A DNA stretch of 64,000 nucleotides from Gadus chalcogrammus (Eukaryota; Chordata; Actinopteri; Gadiformes; Gadidae), in the NCBI RefSeq assembly GCF_026213295.1, contig NC_079421.1, forward strand, positions 19,646,925 to 19,710,924, read 5' to 3'. Made by a program: the position numbers and the translations under genes. Positions 13,887 to 37,384 of this stretch are shown piece by piece. The notes below the pieces were generated by a model that worked only from the letters and a program-made list of their open reading frames with translations, did not search any database and had not been told where the DNA came from. Every line of letters begins with the position of its first letter. The stretch's first letter is position 1.

Positions 13887-14965
13887 TAAACGACCGCAAA
13901 CACCTCCCGAAGAGAACCTGAAACAGGTAGAAGGCTATCAGGCCCTGCTTTGGCCTCTTAACAGCTCTATGCCTCACACAATGGAGAGCCAGACACACTC
14001 TGAGCGAACTGTAACGACACTGACTGTAATGAAAAGTTGCTGATGCCCGCAGGCCCAAAGCCTTTCGTAGAACTTCCACATAAAAATCCACCATTGTTTC
14101 TCGGCAGCAGTTTCCAGGAACTATGATCCCAGATTACGAGCTTTCTCCTGTTAACAGTTTCTGTTTTTAGTTGTCAAGCACCAAAAACGCAAGGCACCTT
14201 TGGTAATCTGCAGTTTTAGATTATTTATTATTTCGCCACATCACTGGTTCGGTGTGTTCCCCTGGCTCACTTTTTCCTTGTCCACAGCAGGCCCAAGCTG
14301 CCAAACCTCAACAGTTACTAACCGGCCCAAGTCTCTAGCGCCACCAATGGGTCAAAGTTGTAACATTTCGAAATGCCATATCTCAGGCCAAATTTGCCCT
14401 ATAGGCTACTCGTGGATTTGAAGTTGAATTATGCATCTTCCAACTTTCTTCGTTTTCTGCAAAATGTGCTTTCCACATCTTCTCCCGAATCAATTGACCA
14501 ATTCGAACCAATCCGACTCCAATAGACTCCAAATATCCCAAAGAATGAAGGACGCTGAACAGTTCTGAAACTCCAAACCGTTTGACCTCCAGTGACTCAG
14601 ACGTAATTTCCCTCCAAATTCGTGTAACCTCGCTAGAATCCAGATGGGACAGCCAGAAGATGAGACATATCATCCTCATGGGGGCGCTATAATACAACTA
14701 TTCTCTAAAATAGCCAAATTTCTCAGCCGAAATGTCGGATTTCTGTGGAACCAATTGTATTACGGTTGAGGGCTCTATTTGGTCAAGTGAGATGATGGCT
14801 AATGCCCTGAAAATGAATCCAATGATCTTCAAGGAGCCAAAAGGCGTAGTTTACTTGAGCCAATAATCATCTAACTTTTCGTACGGAAAGGCACATGGGT
14901 CAATCATTCCAAATACCTTCCAAACCATTTTCTCTCTCGCCGCTCTTTGGTTTGAGTGCATGGTG

Positions 14966-15000
14966 TTAACCGCAGACCTATTCCAGAGGTCTGCGGTTAA
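14966..15000. repeat. Perfect 14-bp inverted repeat, 7-bp loop
   Basis: The arms ttaaccgcagacct (14966-14979) and aggtctgcggttaa (14987-15000) are exact complements. No T-run or other feature explains it. Confidence 0.95.
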
Positions 15001-15369
15001 ATTCTCGTTCTGTAGCTTGCCCTGTACCTGTCAATGTTTGAAATTATCACCATATGCTATATCATTCAGGTTTAAATATATATATTTACTGGATAAGTTT
15101 GTCCTGCTCCAAAAAAATCTCTTTATCTTTCTTTATAACCAAAAGACACATATGTTGAATGCCTGAGTCAATGACAAAACAACTTAGTGTGTAGAAAACG
15201 CCCATCTCTAAAACAAGTAGGTCAAATCGCACATAAGGTCCCGAGTATTGTCTGAGGAAACAGCTGAGCTTGCCAATGGTTTATTACTAAGCAATAGTTC
15301 TACTACTTCCATCAGTGTTGACACCGTCCTCGAACACATATGTGGGACTGAGCTGACTTTGGGGCACTT

Positions 15370-15586
15370 GGCTGTAATGGGCTGGTCTAAATTGGCTGCA
15401 GTGGGCTGGCCTACATTGGCTGAAGTGAGCGGGTCTAAATTGGCTGAAGTGAGCTGGTCTAAATTGGCTGAAATGGGCTGGTCTATATTGCCTGAAGTGA
15501 GCTGGTCTAAATTGGCTGAAATGGGCTGGTCTATATTGCCTGAAGTGAGCTGGTCTGCATTGCCTGTAATGGGCTGGTCTACATTG
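15370..15586. repeat. 24-bp tandem repeat, about nine copies, open in a frame on both strands
   Basis: The unit is ttggctgaagtgagctggtctaaa with variants, and a 48-bp composite is duplicated. A - strand frame of 149 codons (15657-15208) reads it as an octapeptide repeat (ANLDQLTS/GNIDQPIS) flanked by non-repetitive sequence. A + strand frame (15248-15646) reads it as EVSWSKLA. A 24-bp period keeps any frame open, so coding status is undecided. No splice sites or known domain support a gene. Confidence 0.85.
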
Positions 15587-15884
15587 AAGCTACTTCCACC
15601 TGGTGTCTGTACAGAGAAACGGGATGAAACTAAATCACTGTCGTAGGAAGTTGGCATAGTCTTTACTCTGTCTGAATATCTTCAAGTGACCTCCAGCAGT
15701 TGTCTCACTGAATTCCCCATTTCCTTAATGATCAATTATTTTCCAACTTCTGGCACAGCTACTTGCTTAACAATGGTTATGTTGCTTGCAGCTATGTATA
15801 TATATTTTTTTTTTATAGCCCTCCGATATAACTCCTACTCCACTGATGAGTGGACGAGAGCCTTGGCATGGACGGAGAAAGAGA

Positions 15885-16148
<264 letters not shown>

Positions 16149-16435
16149 GCCCAATCCAACCCCTGATTGGATAGACCCCATAAACCATGCAGCCCCTGAG
16201 ATGAAACCACAACCGCTGGTAACCACACTCATAAATGCTTATGTCAGATGTTATGAAGTACTCATGTGCACCCTATGAAGGGCCCCCTGTGTGCCATCTT
16301 TAATAAAGGGCCCTTTTAAACTCACACTTTCCCAGCAACAGATGAGACCCAGAGCTTCAGCAGCCATACATCAGTAATACATCTGTATTTCACCAACTGT
16401 GTTCTGCTCGATGTTTTATTTGTATTGAGGTTTCA

Positions 16436-16439
16436 CATA

Positions 16440-16474
<35 letters not shown>

Positions 16475-16672
16475 CCACATCAACGCATGCACACACACCG
16501 AAACACACCAACGCATGCAAACACACGCACACATACCCACACACACACACAGACACACCAACGCATGCACACACACCCTCACCAATGCATGCACACACAC
16601 ACACACACACCTACACCCGAGCATGCAACCACATATACACACACAGACACACACACACACACACACACACAT

Positions 16673-16754
<82 letters not shown>
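16436..16754 (+). repeat. Compound CA microsatellite
   Basis: CA with repeated AACGCATG interruptions in the left half, pure CA at 16677-16754. Confidence 0.95.
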
Positions 16755-16757
<3 letters not shown>

Positions 16758-16759
16758 TT

Positions 16760-18083
<1,324 letters not shown>

Positions 18084-18320
18084 AAACACACATGCACGTG
18101 CATGTGCACACACACACACGTGTGCTCCCACGTGTGCATAGACACACACATATGTTCACACACAGGCATGCACGCACACACACAAACACACATACACACA
18201 CACACATATTGAAGCACGCACACAAATACACATACATTCATGCATGCACGCTTGTGTGCTTATGCATACAAGCATACACATACATAAATGCTTGCACGCA
18301 CTCATACATACACAATCACC
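18084..18320 (+). repeat. Degenerate CA/CATA-rich region
   Basis: Mixture of CACA, CATA, CATG and GCACG units, an eroded microsatellite. Confidence 0.75.
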
Positions 18321-18727
18321 TCCATGCTGCATGCATATACACATCCTCACACCCACAAACATTTCCCATCATTGTTTTTGGTGTCATGACCCCAGGCTTA
18401 GGCTACACGGTTGGAAAATATTTCATTGAACTCCTCAAAAATAGAAAAATGTGAGTGTAATGCTATGGAATATACAGCTACTTATGTTGGTGTTTATATT
18501 CTCATATCATCATACACACAGGTTGTACTGATAGAAATACACACAATATTACACATATCACACACGCAAAAAGTACTGATACTTTGTGTGCCATGTGTAT
18601 AAAAAACACATGGCACTGATATAACTGTATGTGATATTTGTTGGTTTCATAGGGTTTAAACTTTTTTTTCTTGAGTAAACCGAGACAATGCAAACACAAG
18701 AGTTGGACATACCTCACCTCAGACCAT

Positions 18728-19068
<341 letters not shown>

Positions 19069-19645
19069 CATCTACGTGCACTTTTTTCAGAAAGTTATCA
19101 ATTATCCCCAGTGTCTTGGCTGACCTGACTCTAAATGTGGGTCACAACACCCACACATCCACCTGGTAATTACCATAAACAGTAAACAGAGCTGGGGCCG
19201 TGAGGAACAGGTCTTAATGACCGCCCGGGCCCTACACAGAGGGCCCTTCATCTCTAATGAGGGGTAAAGTGTGTCACATTGTGTCGTACCATTGTTGCGC
19301 CTGGCTCCTCGCCTTGATTAATAGTGGAGATACTGGGGTACCCGGAGAACAGCCCCCTCAGCCCCCCACTGTGATACACAGCCCTTACGTAATCTTAATT
19401 TCCCTGCCCAGGGTCACAACAGAAAATAACCTACCCCAATACTGAATCGCTCACCACTGCCTTGCAGAGGCTATGACACCCGGGCCCACCCAGCGAGTGG
19501 CCCCCACGTCTCACACTCATTAAATGAGGGCTCTTTTGTGCCCGCGCGGATCTCCTTTTGTCCCGGCGTGTCCACCTATCAGAGGGCTCGACCACTGGGC
19601 CTGTGGCCGCAATGACATCACCTCTACCCTCATCGGGAGCTTTGG

Positions 19646-19950
19646 GGGCTTTCCTCTCCTCCTCTCCTTCTTTCTTCTCTCCCCTGTCCTCTCTCCTCGC
19701 TACTCCCCCTCCTCTCTCCTTCCGTCCTATATTCTCCCTCCTCCTCTCTCTTCTCCTCTGCTTATTTTCTCTATTCACTCTCCTATCCTTTCTCTGGTTC
19801 CTCCTCCTCCTCTCTCCTTCTTTCCTCTATGATTTCTCCTCCTCCTTCATATCTAGTCTCTCTCCTTTGCTCTCTTCTTCTTTCATCCCCTGAAGTCTCC
19901 TGCCTCATTCTTTCGTCAGTTCTCTCTCCTCTTCTCTCCTCTCTCCTCTT
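19646..19950 (+). repeat. Pyrimidine-rich (TCTCC)-type tract
   Basis: About 300 bp of CT-rich sequence, irregular TCCTC/CTTTC units. A similar tract lies at 20562-20812. Confidence 0.85.
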
Positions 19951-20561
19951 GAAATGTGTCGAGGCCTACAAATATCAGGTCTGCATCATTGACAAAGAAA
20001 GTTCAACCCTAACACAAGGGTTTAACACATTATTTCTACAATCTAGAAATAATGTACTTTTAGGGGAGGCAAAACGTCTTTAATGTAGATGGGAAGATTA
20101 TGGTGCTCATTGACAGCTCTTTGATTGAGTACGTTTTAGAATTCTCACGTGTCGCCTGGCAACCTTAGCCTGCAGATCAGGAAAGAGTACAGAATTGTTG
20201 TGAGGTGGCTGGTAACATCCTTTTTCAGCCAACTCTTCTAGATAATTTAAGTCATGAGGAAGGTTCAGGCAGTATAAGGGTGTGCTTCCTTTACATGAGG
20301 AGCTAGTTCTCCTCCCTTCCAACCGAAAATATACAACCAATAGGGAAGTGCAATAAATATGCTAGATTTGGACAATAATTCGAAACTTTATCTTACGCTT
20401 CCACTGTCATCTATTTGTATCTGTTTTTATCTGTTTGTTTGTTATCTCATTTGCATTTTATGGGATTCATTATTGTGTATTATGTAACTGTAAGGTCATC
20501 ATGACCTGCGCCAAAGTGAGTTTCCCTTGTGGGACAGTAAAACATGAACTGAGCTGAACTC

Positions 20562-20812
20562 TGGTCCTCCTCCTCTCTCCTTCTTCTCTCCTCTCTCGCC
20601 CTACTCCTCTCACCCACCCTCTTGTGTCTATTCTCCCCTCCTCTCCTTTCCTCTCCTTTCCTCTCTCCTGTCTTCTCGTCTTCTCCTTCTCTCCTTCCCC
20701 CCCACGTCTCCTCATCTTCTCCTCTCCTGCTCCTCTCCTCTCCCCTTCCCCACTTCTCACCTCTGTCCTCTCCCCTCTCCTCTCTCTTCCTCCTCCCTCT
20801 CTCCTTTTCACT
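20562..20812 (+). repeat. Pyrimidine-rich (CTCTCCT)-type tract
   Basis: About 250 bp of CT-rich sequence resembling 19646-19950. Glu/Arg-rich frames on the - strand are compositional. Confidence 0.85.
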
Positions 20813-20932
20813 CAGCCCGTCCTTTGTGCTTGGCCGGGCCTGTGGGTGTATATAGACAGTAATGAGACGGAGGATAGACGAGTTATTGGCCAGCGCTGTC
20901 GCAATATAAACCCTGCCGAGAGAAAACACCAA

Positions 20933-21038
20933 CACACACACGCACACACACAGAAACTCACACACACAAACACACACACACACACACACGCCAGCACACA
21001 CAAGCGCACACGAGTGCACACACACTCGCGCGCGCGGG

Positions 21039-21093
<55 letters not shown>

Positions 21094-21102
21094 TCACACC
21101 CA
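20933..21102 (+). repeat. Compound CA microsatellite
   Basis: CA with AAAC, GCAC and CGCGCGCG interruptions. Confidence 0.93.
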
Positions 21103-21256
21103 CACACAATAATAGCACATTGTTAGTGGTAATTTTTGTGAGGCCTGAAGTATTCTTTCTTCATAAGCAGAGCCTAAGCTTGCTGGCTGATACAGGGGTT
21201 CATTAAACTATTTATTTGTATTTTCGTAAGTCAGGTGAGTCAAGACAGCATTTTTA

Positions 21257-21646
<390 letters not shown>

Positions 21647-21705
21647 AGCTGTTGGAAGAAAACATGAAAAGAAATAGAGACCAATAGAGGGATAGAGAGA
21701 CGCAC

Positions 21706-21913
<208 letters not shown>

Positions 21914-22322
21914 CTACACTGACAGGCAGCGAGAGAGAGAGAGAGAGAGAGACAAACACACATTCACACACACACACCAAATCCACACTGAGAGGCAGCG
22001 AGAGAGAGATTGAGGTTATAGGGTGAGACTGTTTCCTTATATAAATAGCAGGAATGACATTATACCCATACCCCGAGACACGTACACAACCTGAGTCCAG
22101 TTCAGCAGTTACTAACAGATCATGTTTAAGTTCCTCGAAGTCCCTTCTTCAGCATCCCCTGAGTGTCACCTTTCCCATCACATTTTATCGTCGGTCTCGC
22201 ATGCTCTCTCTTTCACTCACACTATTTTGTGCACTCGGTGGGTACGTGTATGTGTGTGTGTATGTGTGTGTATGCGAGTGTGTTTGTGCCTGTGTGTCTC
22301 TGTGATGTGTGTTTATGTATGA

Positions 22323-22476
<154 letters not shown>

Positions 22477-22479
22477 GTG

Positions 22480-25055
<2,576 letters not shown>

Positions 25056-25141
25056 CACACACACCAACACACACACGCGCGCGTGCGCACACATACATAC
25101 ACACACACACACATACGCGCACGGACGCATGTTCGCTCACG

Positions 25142-25216
<75 letters not shown>
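25056..25216 (+). repeat. CA microsatellite upstream of stc2
   Basis: Mixed CA/GCGC/ATAC units, then about 70 bp of pure CA. It ends about 380 bp before the stc2 start codon. Confidence 0.95.
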
Positions 25217-25218
<2 letters not shown>

Positions 25219-25350
25219 ACGCACAGAGCCTAAACAGCGCGCGTACTAATGACTACTTCTTCATGGCTGCAGTTTTATAGAAGAATAAAAGGGGGGACAT
25301 TCACTATGGTCACGCCCCCTAAATCCTGTTCGCGGATGTCAGTCTCTCTG

Positions 25351-25450
25351 ATTGGTCGCGGCGCAGCGACCAACACCTGCTTAACTCCTTCATCTAAATT
25401 GACACCCGGGCTGGGAGAGAGAGATATAGGAAGCAGCATCCACTCGCTGC
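25351..25450 (+). promoter_or_regulatory. Candidate stc2 core promoter
   Basis: An inverted CCAAT box (ATTGG, 25351-25355) is followed about 70 bp later by a TATA-like gatatag near 25422 in a GC-richer region, 150-250 bp before the stc2 ATG. The transcription start is not known; an alternative TATA-like tttatag lies near 25275. Confidence 0.35.
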
Positions 25451-25598
25451 TGCTTCACTCGCTCCAACTCCCTGCCCCTGAGACACACGCAGCCGGCCTC
25501 ACGGGGAACACTCTACATAAGAGAGGCTGTAGAACCGCTACGCCGTTTTACCGCTTCACCCACAGAGAGTTTGGAGGGACCTTGATGAGGACACAATC

Positions 25599-30231
<4,633 letters not shown>

Positions 30232-33000
30232 AGAACCCAGGTGCTCCACCTTCCCCCCCCCCCCCTCCCTGAGCAGAAGGAAGCTACCCTCACACATCCC
30301 TCTCCAGTCATTCCAGAAGCCCCCCTGGTGGTCAACTTGCAGGGTCCTTGTGGTGTAGCTCGTACCGTTATGCCAGATTGCTTTGGTTTTCCGTTCATGA
30401 CTGAATAATTATGATTATTGTTAGTATCGTTAACTCGTTTCAATTGACTAGAATTACCTTGGCTCTCGTATAGCGTTTCTTAAATCCTACCTACTTGCGT
30501 CTGATTTGATTACAATTTGTATTATTTATTTTATCCTTTATGCAATGTTGAAATATGAAAAATGTACATAGAAATATACTTATCTATATTTATATAAACC
30601 TGTATAAATACAGTTAACACATGCAGTACTGATACGCTATATACAGAATTGTATATAATACCCTGTCCAATCACACGTCCCAAGCCTGTAGATATGTAAC
30701 ACACAGGGTTAAATACAAAATTGTACAGGTTTGAAGTCCAGTTCTGGCACATAGCAGTATATATAGCCCGGCGTGAGAGTCTATGGCCATAAGCGGCCAC
30801 AAACTTGTAGTAAAGTGTTGAAGTGAAACGGCACTCCAAACAAGAATGCATATATCATACAAACGATATGCTGTTATAACTTAGATTTAACTCGGACACC
30901 ACTTTCTGAAGCTTCTCCGAAGGCGAGACCAATTTAGGAGAGACTTAGTATCCATCCAATTTTTTCAACAACCTCTGGTTCGAAAACGGTTAGTTATACC
31001 ATCAAGAATAACTCATCTTTGTGAAAAACAGAATGTTAATACACGGTAATTCAAGCTGACCACCCCTGTGAAATGAACACTGAGCAGAAATATCTTTGGA
31101 AACTATTTTTGTGACGTTGATGGTTAACTGTTATTTCACGGTCATATTCAAGAGACCGGTCCGTATAAGCTATGTGTTTGCTCTTCCTCCTCCTGATGGC
31201 TTGTTATCATCCAATGGCAACACGGAGAGGGTGAGTCATGGCACCACTAAGACTCCACAGTGATCCTCGCATGTCGTCACACGGCAGCCTCTATTGTGAA
31301 CTCTCAAACGCATATCAAGGTGCCTAGACATGGGATAAGGCGATTCATCTGAAGGAGAAACGGGTGATGGGACGCGAGCAGGAGGGGGGGGAGGTATGTC
31401 TGTCGCTCTCAGCAGGGGTTCGCTGATTTAGATCTTTTTTTTTTCTTTACTTTTTTTTTTTTTTACACACAACGTTTGGCTTCAGAAATCTTACTTGGGA
31501 TGCATATCGGTGACATCTTGGCGCAGTGCAAACAAACAGTCAATACACACACACACACCTGGTCAATCAATAATTACTCTTGAGTCTTTTCTGTTTGTGC
31601 TTGTATGACAAATAACCAAGTCCACATGACCAAATTTGACTATTTCCTTCTCCTCTTGCCTGGTTCTGGGTCTCGGTGCTCGAGATGCCGCTGGTCTCCA
31701 GCTCTCCTCCTTATTAGCTTGTATTCCTGCGGAACCATCTTCCCTCCGACGCGGTCCGGGCTAGACTTGAAGGCATGCTTGTGTCCCTCTCCCCCCCCCG
31801 ACCCACCCCTCCATCCCTCCAGAACCACAGCCCAGCGAAGACCCAGGAAAACTGGGTTAAATCCACAGACAGCAGCCCATGGTGCTGTTATTCTAAATGT
31901 TATATTTACCATGGCCACCAGAGAATTCCTCTGGTCTGTGGCCAGCGGGCCAGACGCGTAGCGGGCAACAGAAGACACCGGGGAGGCTCACAGCGTTGCT
32001 TACTCCACTAACTCTGCGTCCCTTGTCCCATCATACGATTCTCAGTTTCCCCCGCCCCCACCCCCCCCCCCCCTCATCCCCTTGTTTTTAGGTTCCCGCT
32101 TCCAGGCACTTGGCAGCCATTTGACCATTTTAGGGCCGTCACATGCTGTGAATGTTTTCTATCTTTGCTCCGCATGTTGTAGTAGAAGTCACGGTGGTTG
32201 CTGAGACTAAATGCGGAGACTAGTTTACATGTTCTGGCTCCTCTTGAAGGGGGTCCTAGTTGTACTTTCTTAAAGAGGACATCTGTCCTAAGCTTTTTAC
32301 TATACGTGCCCCGATCGAGTGAGAGACTTTTTTCTGAGTGTGGGAGAGGTTTTGAGGGTGGGGGTGATTCGGGGCGGGGGAGTCATTATCAATGTTTTTT
32401 TTGTTTTGTTTTTTTTTACTTTCTGATGGCTACTTCTTCTTTCTTTCTTTTCCTTTTAAACTGTTGGATGTTGGGGTAATCCCCAGGATTTATGAAACAT
32501 AAGCTAATCGTTTTGAGAATGTACTGTAAGTTTGTAAATTCACAATTGTTTTAGGTTTGCATCAATAGGTTTGATATTGGCTCTTGTAATATCCTGATTT
32601 TACTTTTTTTTTCTTGTTTTGTTTTCCTAGGGAAATAAATGAACATGTCTCTCGCCCGTCCGTTGTTGTTAGCTCTCCATCTCTGCTTCTCTCCTTCTTT
32701 TCCCTCTCTTTTATTTGAATCTTTATTGAATGTGTAGTCCGACATAATGTGCGCTCTACGTGGTCCTGAAGTCACACTAAGACCAGGGGCCCAAATGATC
32801 ATAAACTCTTTCAGGACTTAATGGCGAGTTCATATGTATCTCTTGTTATCATTAAAACATTAGTTTTTTCTTTTGGCCTGTAATTTCATTTGTTTTTGTT
32901 TTCCTTTGAATGTGTTATTGTAAGCACCAGTGGTAAAAAACCAAGTACCGATATTTGTAACAGAATAATAAAAACTACGTGGGTAGTATTTACCCTTCAT
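30232..33000 (+). other. Probable stc2 3' UTR and polyadenylation signals
   Basis: There are no reading frames of interest. AATAAA hexamers at 32634-32639 and 32967-32972 are the best ends; STC2 transcripts are known to carry long 3' UTRs. The actual end is not visible from sequence alone. Confidence 0.5.
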
Positions 33001-34757
33001 TTGGTCATGTTGTTTGTGTGAAAGCCAACGTTGACAGTTTGTGGAAAGATGAGTAAATAGATAGGGTTGAGGTTAGTATTTTCTCCTTTCAGATAGATAG
33101 AAATAAAAAGATGGGTGGATAGATAACGATAGATCGAATATAGATCCAGTTACCATCGATTTCTCTGCATCCTATCAGACTTTGAGGTTAAGGCTGTGTT
33201 TAAAGTTCGCCAGACTGGACAAGTCCAAGCCTATTCAGGAGGTCTAAACAATTACGTCAGTGACTCTGGATTGTGTGAAATGCTCTGGCTCTATCAAGGA
33301 CATCAGTTTTTATGAGTTGCCAAATCATTGTATATATCCTGAATAAACATTTATACAACACTTAGACTTTGCAGTACAGGCTTCAAAATTAGACTTTTAC
33401 TCATTCTAATGTTTTCAGGTACACGCCCAATGTCCAAATATGGGGATAATAAAATACCCTTCCCCTCATTTGTTTGTATTTAGGCCTAGATGTTTTTGCT
33501 TCACTGACTAAATAAAAATGTATTAATAGTAAATCTATTAAGATATAGGCCTAGTGCTAAGAGATAAGTTAATTCAAAATCTGTTATTATATTGAAGGCT
33601 CTATGACAGTATTAAGTGATTAGATAAGCACCTCAATGTTAAACCCACAGATGACATCCTTCCGAATGAATAGCCTCTAAAGTACAGTATAACAGAGCCA
33701 ACTCAGATACTGGACGCCTTGCCTGTACATGTTATGATGCCAAACTACCACTAGATGGCAACCTTTCCCTAATAATCTGCACCTGATAACCAACCCGGAT
33801 GACGGTAAGAAAGGGGAATAGCATTACCTGGCATTCTATCGCTTGTTATTCAGTTGTTTTTATTTAAAGATTTAGAGTTTTTACCACTTCCAAATATGCA
33901 AATAGATAAAGAAAAAATATGGGACACAACGAGTTTTACAACGCAAACCTTGAGATATGAAACTATTGAGATTGTTATAGATATATATGAGACATCGAAT
34001 GTAAACTTATATTGCACGGACACACTTTGCTACAGTGCCTACTAGATTTCAACGAAGCACCGAGTCCGACACGACTGCCTGGACAAACGTCTGCGTCCTA
34101 ACAACCAGACATCGGCCTGCTGGGGCAGGTCGGTATGGCAACGCTGGAGTGATGACGATGTGGCCTGGAGAGGAGTCGTGTCTCTTGGCGAGGAGATGAA
34201 ATCTGAGCCGTTAAGGTCCAGGTGCTCGCTGATAGCTGTCCGGGTGTTCCGGTGTCGACTAATGAATGACTGACCTCCGGGTTTCAGGGATGAATATTTT
34301 AAGGACTTTTAGAATCGGGGGGGGGGGGGGGACATTTTAGAACGTAGCGTCGTGTTTTGTTCGATTCCTTTTCACGTGTTGGACCTCAGGGTACACGTTT
34401 TTTATTCTGCGATTGTTATTGGTAGGCCTATTTTAGTTTTTTATTACCGTGTAGGCTATTTGAAGGAAATGTAAATGTAGACTATCCATTCCCGACTGCT
34501 GCATTTGTTTGACATAATAATGTTACAGTTTACATCTTAAGATGATACAGGATGTTGTCAGAATGGTGGTCACAATAGTGAAACCTTAAAGCTTGACAGG
34601 TTTGGTTCTCTTGGGATTTCAAAGTCTGCTGCACTCAATATGAATCAGAGTTTTTTCTCCTTTAAGTATGATATATTTTGAATATACAGTCTACATTACA
34701 AAATTGTTGTTTATATGTTTGAAGTGTCCTTAGTAGGCCAAATAGTAACCAATTCTG

Positions 34758-34760
<3 letters not shown>

Positions 34761-34816
<56 letters not shown>
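34761..34816 (+). repeat. (CA)n microsatellite
   Basis: About 56 bp of pure CA in the stc2-cpeb4 interval. Confidence 0.96.
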
Positions 34817-34818
<2 letters not shown>

Positions 34819-36779
34819 TGATGATTTGAGTATGCTGCTCCGAAACTACTAACTAGCTATGCTGGGAACCAATGTCATGCATGCAAAAAAAAAGGAAGGA
34901 AGATTGTGGCTTAGCCAGAGCATGGCTGGAAGTACCCGGACAGTGCCTGCAGCACAGTCAAATAAGACCTACATTACAGAGAAGTAACTCGCACAAGGCT
35001 AACAATACTTCTTTACTTGACCCATGACCCATGTGCACACACGTTTCTTGCTGGCCAAAAGTGTTCTCGCTATTTCTGCACCGTGTTATGAGCCACTGCT
35101 GGAGTCAGCCCCATAATGTTGATGCTAGCACCAATGTCAGGGCCAGGAGTCCGCCCTGAGCCAGCTTTTCTCTTCACTCCCGGTAAACATTCGTTATTCC
35201 AAGAAAACAATGTATTTGGGTTAAAGTGCTCCTATTTTACAACCAGGTGTGATCTTAATTAGTGTAGATATACTCCCCTAGTGGCATCACACATGGGAGT
35301 TTCAGATCCATTTATATGTTAGATAGAACAACCGACACCAGCCTAGCCATTGAAGTGTACCAACTTGTGTGCTGATCTATCTGTCATACATATGGGCGGA
35401 CCTGTTGTTAAAATAATGACCCCTTAATGCAGGTCTTGATCATGGGAAGACATTTAGTTTCCATACACATACAGCCTACTTCCAACCATCTTCTGTGAAA
35501 CAATAGGGGAACCTCATTCAAAGCCACAAAGGGAGAGTCTCTCTTTGTTGCAGTAAATTACATCATACAAAGAGAGTTTGCACAAAAGGCTGAATAAGTC
35601 GAAGAATGATGAAATAATAAAGATCACACAATTGATGTGATTCAATTAAGAAGACTATGTGTATCAAACCGTAACTCTTGTTGTAAATGTCCTCCTGATC
35701 TCTATAGCTCTCCATGTGTCTTCTCTGGGCTGCCATGGGAATGCTGAAGGTCCAAAAGTACCATGCACAAGGGCATCAAGATACTGACAGACCATCTCGT
35801 TCTGACTGACCACATGTACTAAGGTTAAGGGCTGAGACTTTATTTCGTCGTTTAGCAGAAACTTTAGTCCAACACAACTAACAAATGGGGTTGAAAACAA
35901 CACAATCAAACAATCAATATGGGAGCTTAACTACAGCTCAAGTAGTACTAGTTGTTGGGTAGTTATTATACAGTGAAATAGTATTATGAATATGTTACGT
36001 ATTTATGCCTGGGAGATATGGAAAAATGTATAATCCCGATGACATCAATTATATCATGAGTTAACAATACCATCTCAACAGTCTAACTGTGGGTCATCAG
36101 TGATGTATACGAAAATAGTTATCAGCCTTTAACTAGTTATCCATTCTCACTAATGCTTCAAACTTCACATTTGATCACTCTCAGGGCATATTTCATGACA
36201 ATTCAAAGTCAATAAATGATTATTACGAATGCTTTTAAGCTCTAGTAAGTATTACCTAGCCTTGGAAATACTAGTGTTACACTATAAAAACTATGAGGCC
36301 AATCAGTGAATAACACTGTTTAGAATATTAATTGGCTTTAGATCACAGGGTGGAGCATGCTCCATATAGATAGGGTTGAGTTGATGCTACTGTTCTTTAA
36401 GATCGTAGTGTGTGTATCTATAAATGAACCTGATAAGAGTGTTTGTGATGGGCTGCTCTGCCCTACGGGGGAGTAATGTTGGGACAAGCAGGCCATAGCT
36501 AACAAGGGGGGCAGTGTTCAACGTGTCTCATAAGACTGAAGCATAAGACTCTATGTGAGCTCATCCTGTTACCAAGAAAGATCCCCCCCCCCAACAAACA
36601 CACACTCACACACACACACACACAGTAGTGCGTTAGTAGTATTAGGTGGTATTGTTATTTGTAGCCTATTACTATTTTTATGAGCATCAACTAGGAGTTA
36701 TTGGTGTGAGTAGGACATGATGTTTTCCCTATGAGTGTTCATGTTAGCATGTGTGCGTGCTAGTATATGCATGTGTCTG

Positions 36780-36882
<103 letters not shown>

Positions 36883-37278
36883 CACCCTAGCACCAAACAT
36901 GCTAGGATACGATGTGGTAGCAGTGGGTAAAGGGAGACAGAACAGGCTGCCGTAGCTCGGAGCGACTGAGGCGAAATGCATCAAGCTCTGCAGCTCGATT
37001 ACAAGCCAAAAATAGCAGCGGCTTATTTTTAATGAGATTGCATCGCCGCGCTGCTGTGGGCTCGGTTTTTAGCTGTCAAACAAAGGGTGTCATATAATCT
37101 ATCTATCATTTCTCTTTATCAATCTCATATATGTATTGATCTAGTTTTACTGTGGGCTACACCTATTACCTATCTATTTATCAATCTCCACTGTATTCAT
37201 CTCATATAACTAGATTGCAATTGTATATCTACTATATATATCTCGAATGCAGGCCTACTGTGTCTGTGTCTACTGTTT

Positions 37279-37279
37279 G

Positions 37280-37372
<93 letters not shown>

Positions 37373-37384
37373 ATCTATCTATCA
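37279..37384 (+). repeat. (CTAT)n tetranucleotide microsatellite
   Basis: About 25 perfect CTAT units with one break (atatctatc) near the right end. Confidence 0.97.

Noticed and set aside
20480..21118. 212-codon Glu/Arg-rich frame on the - strand
   Set aside because: Formed by the pyrimidine-rich tract and CA array; no conserved motif.
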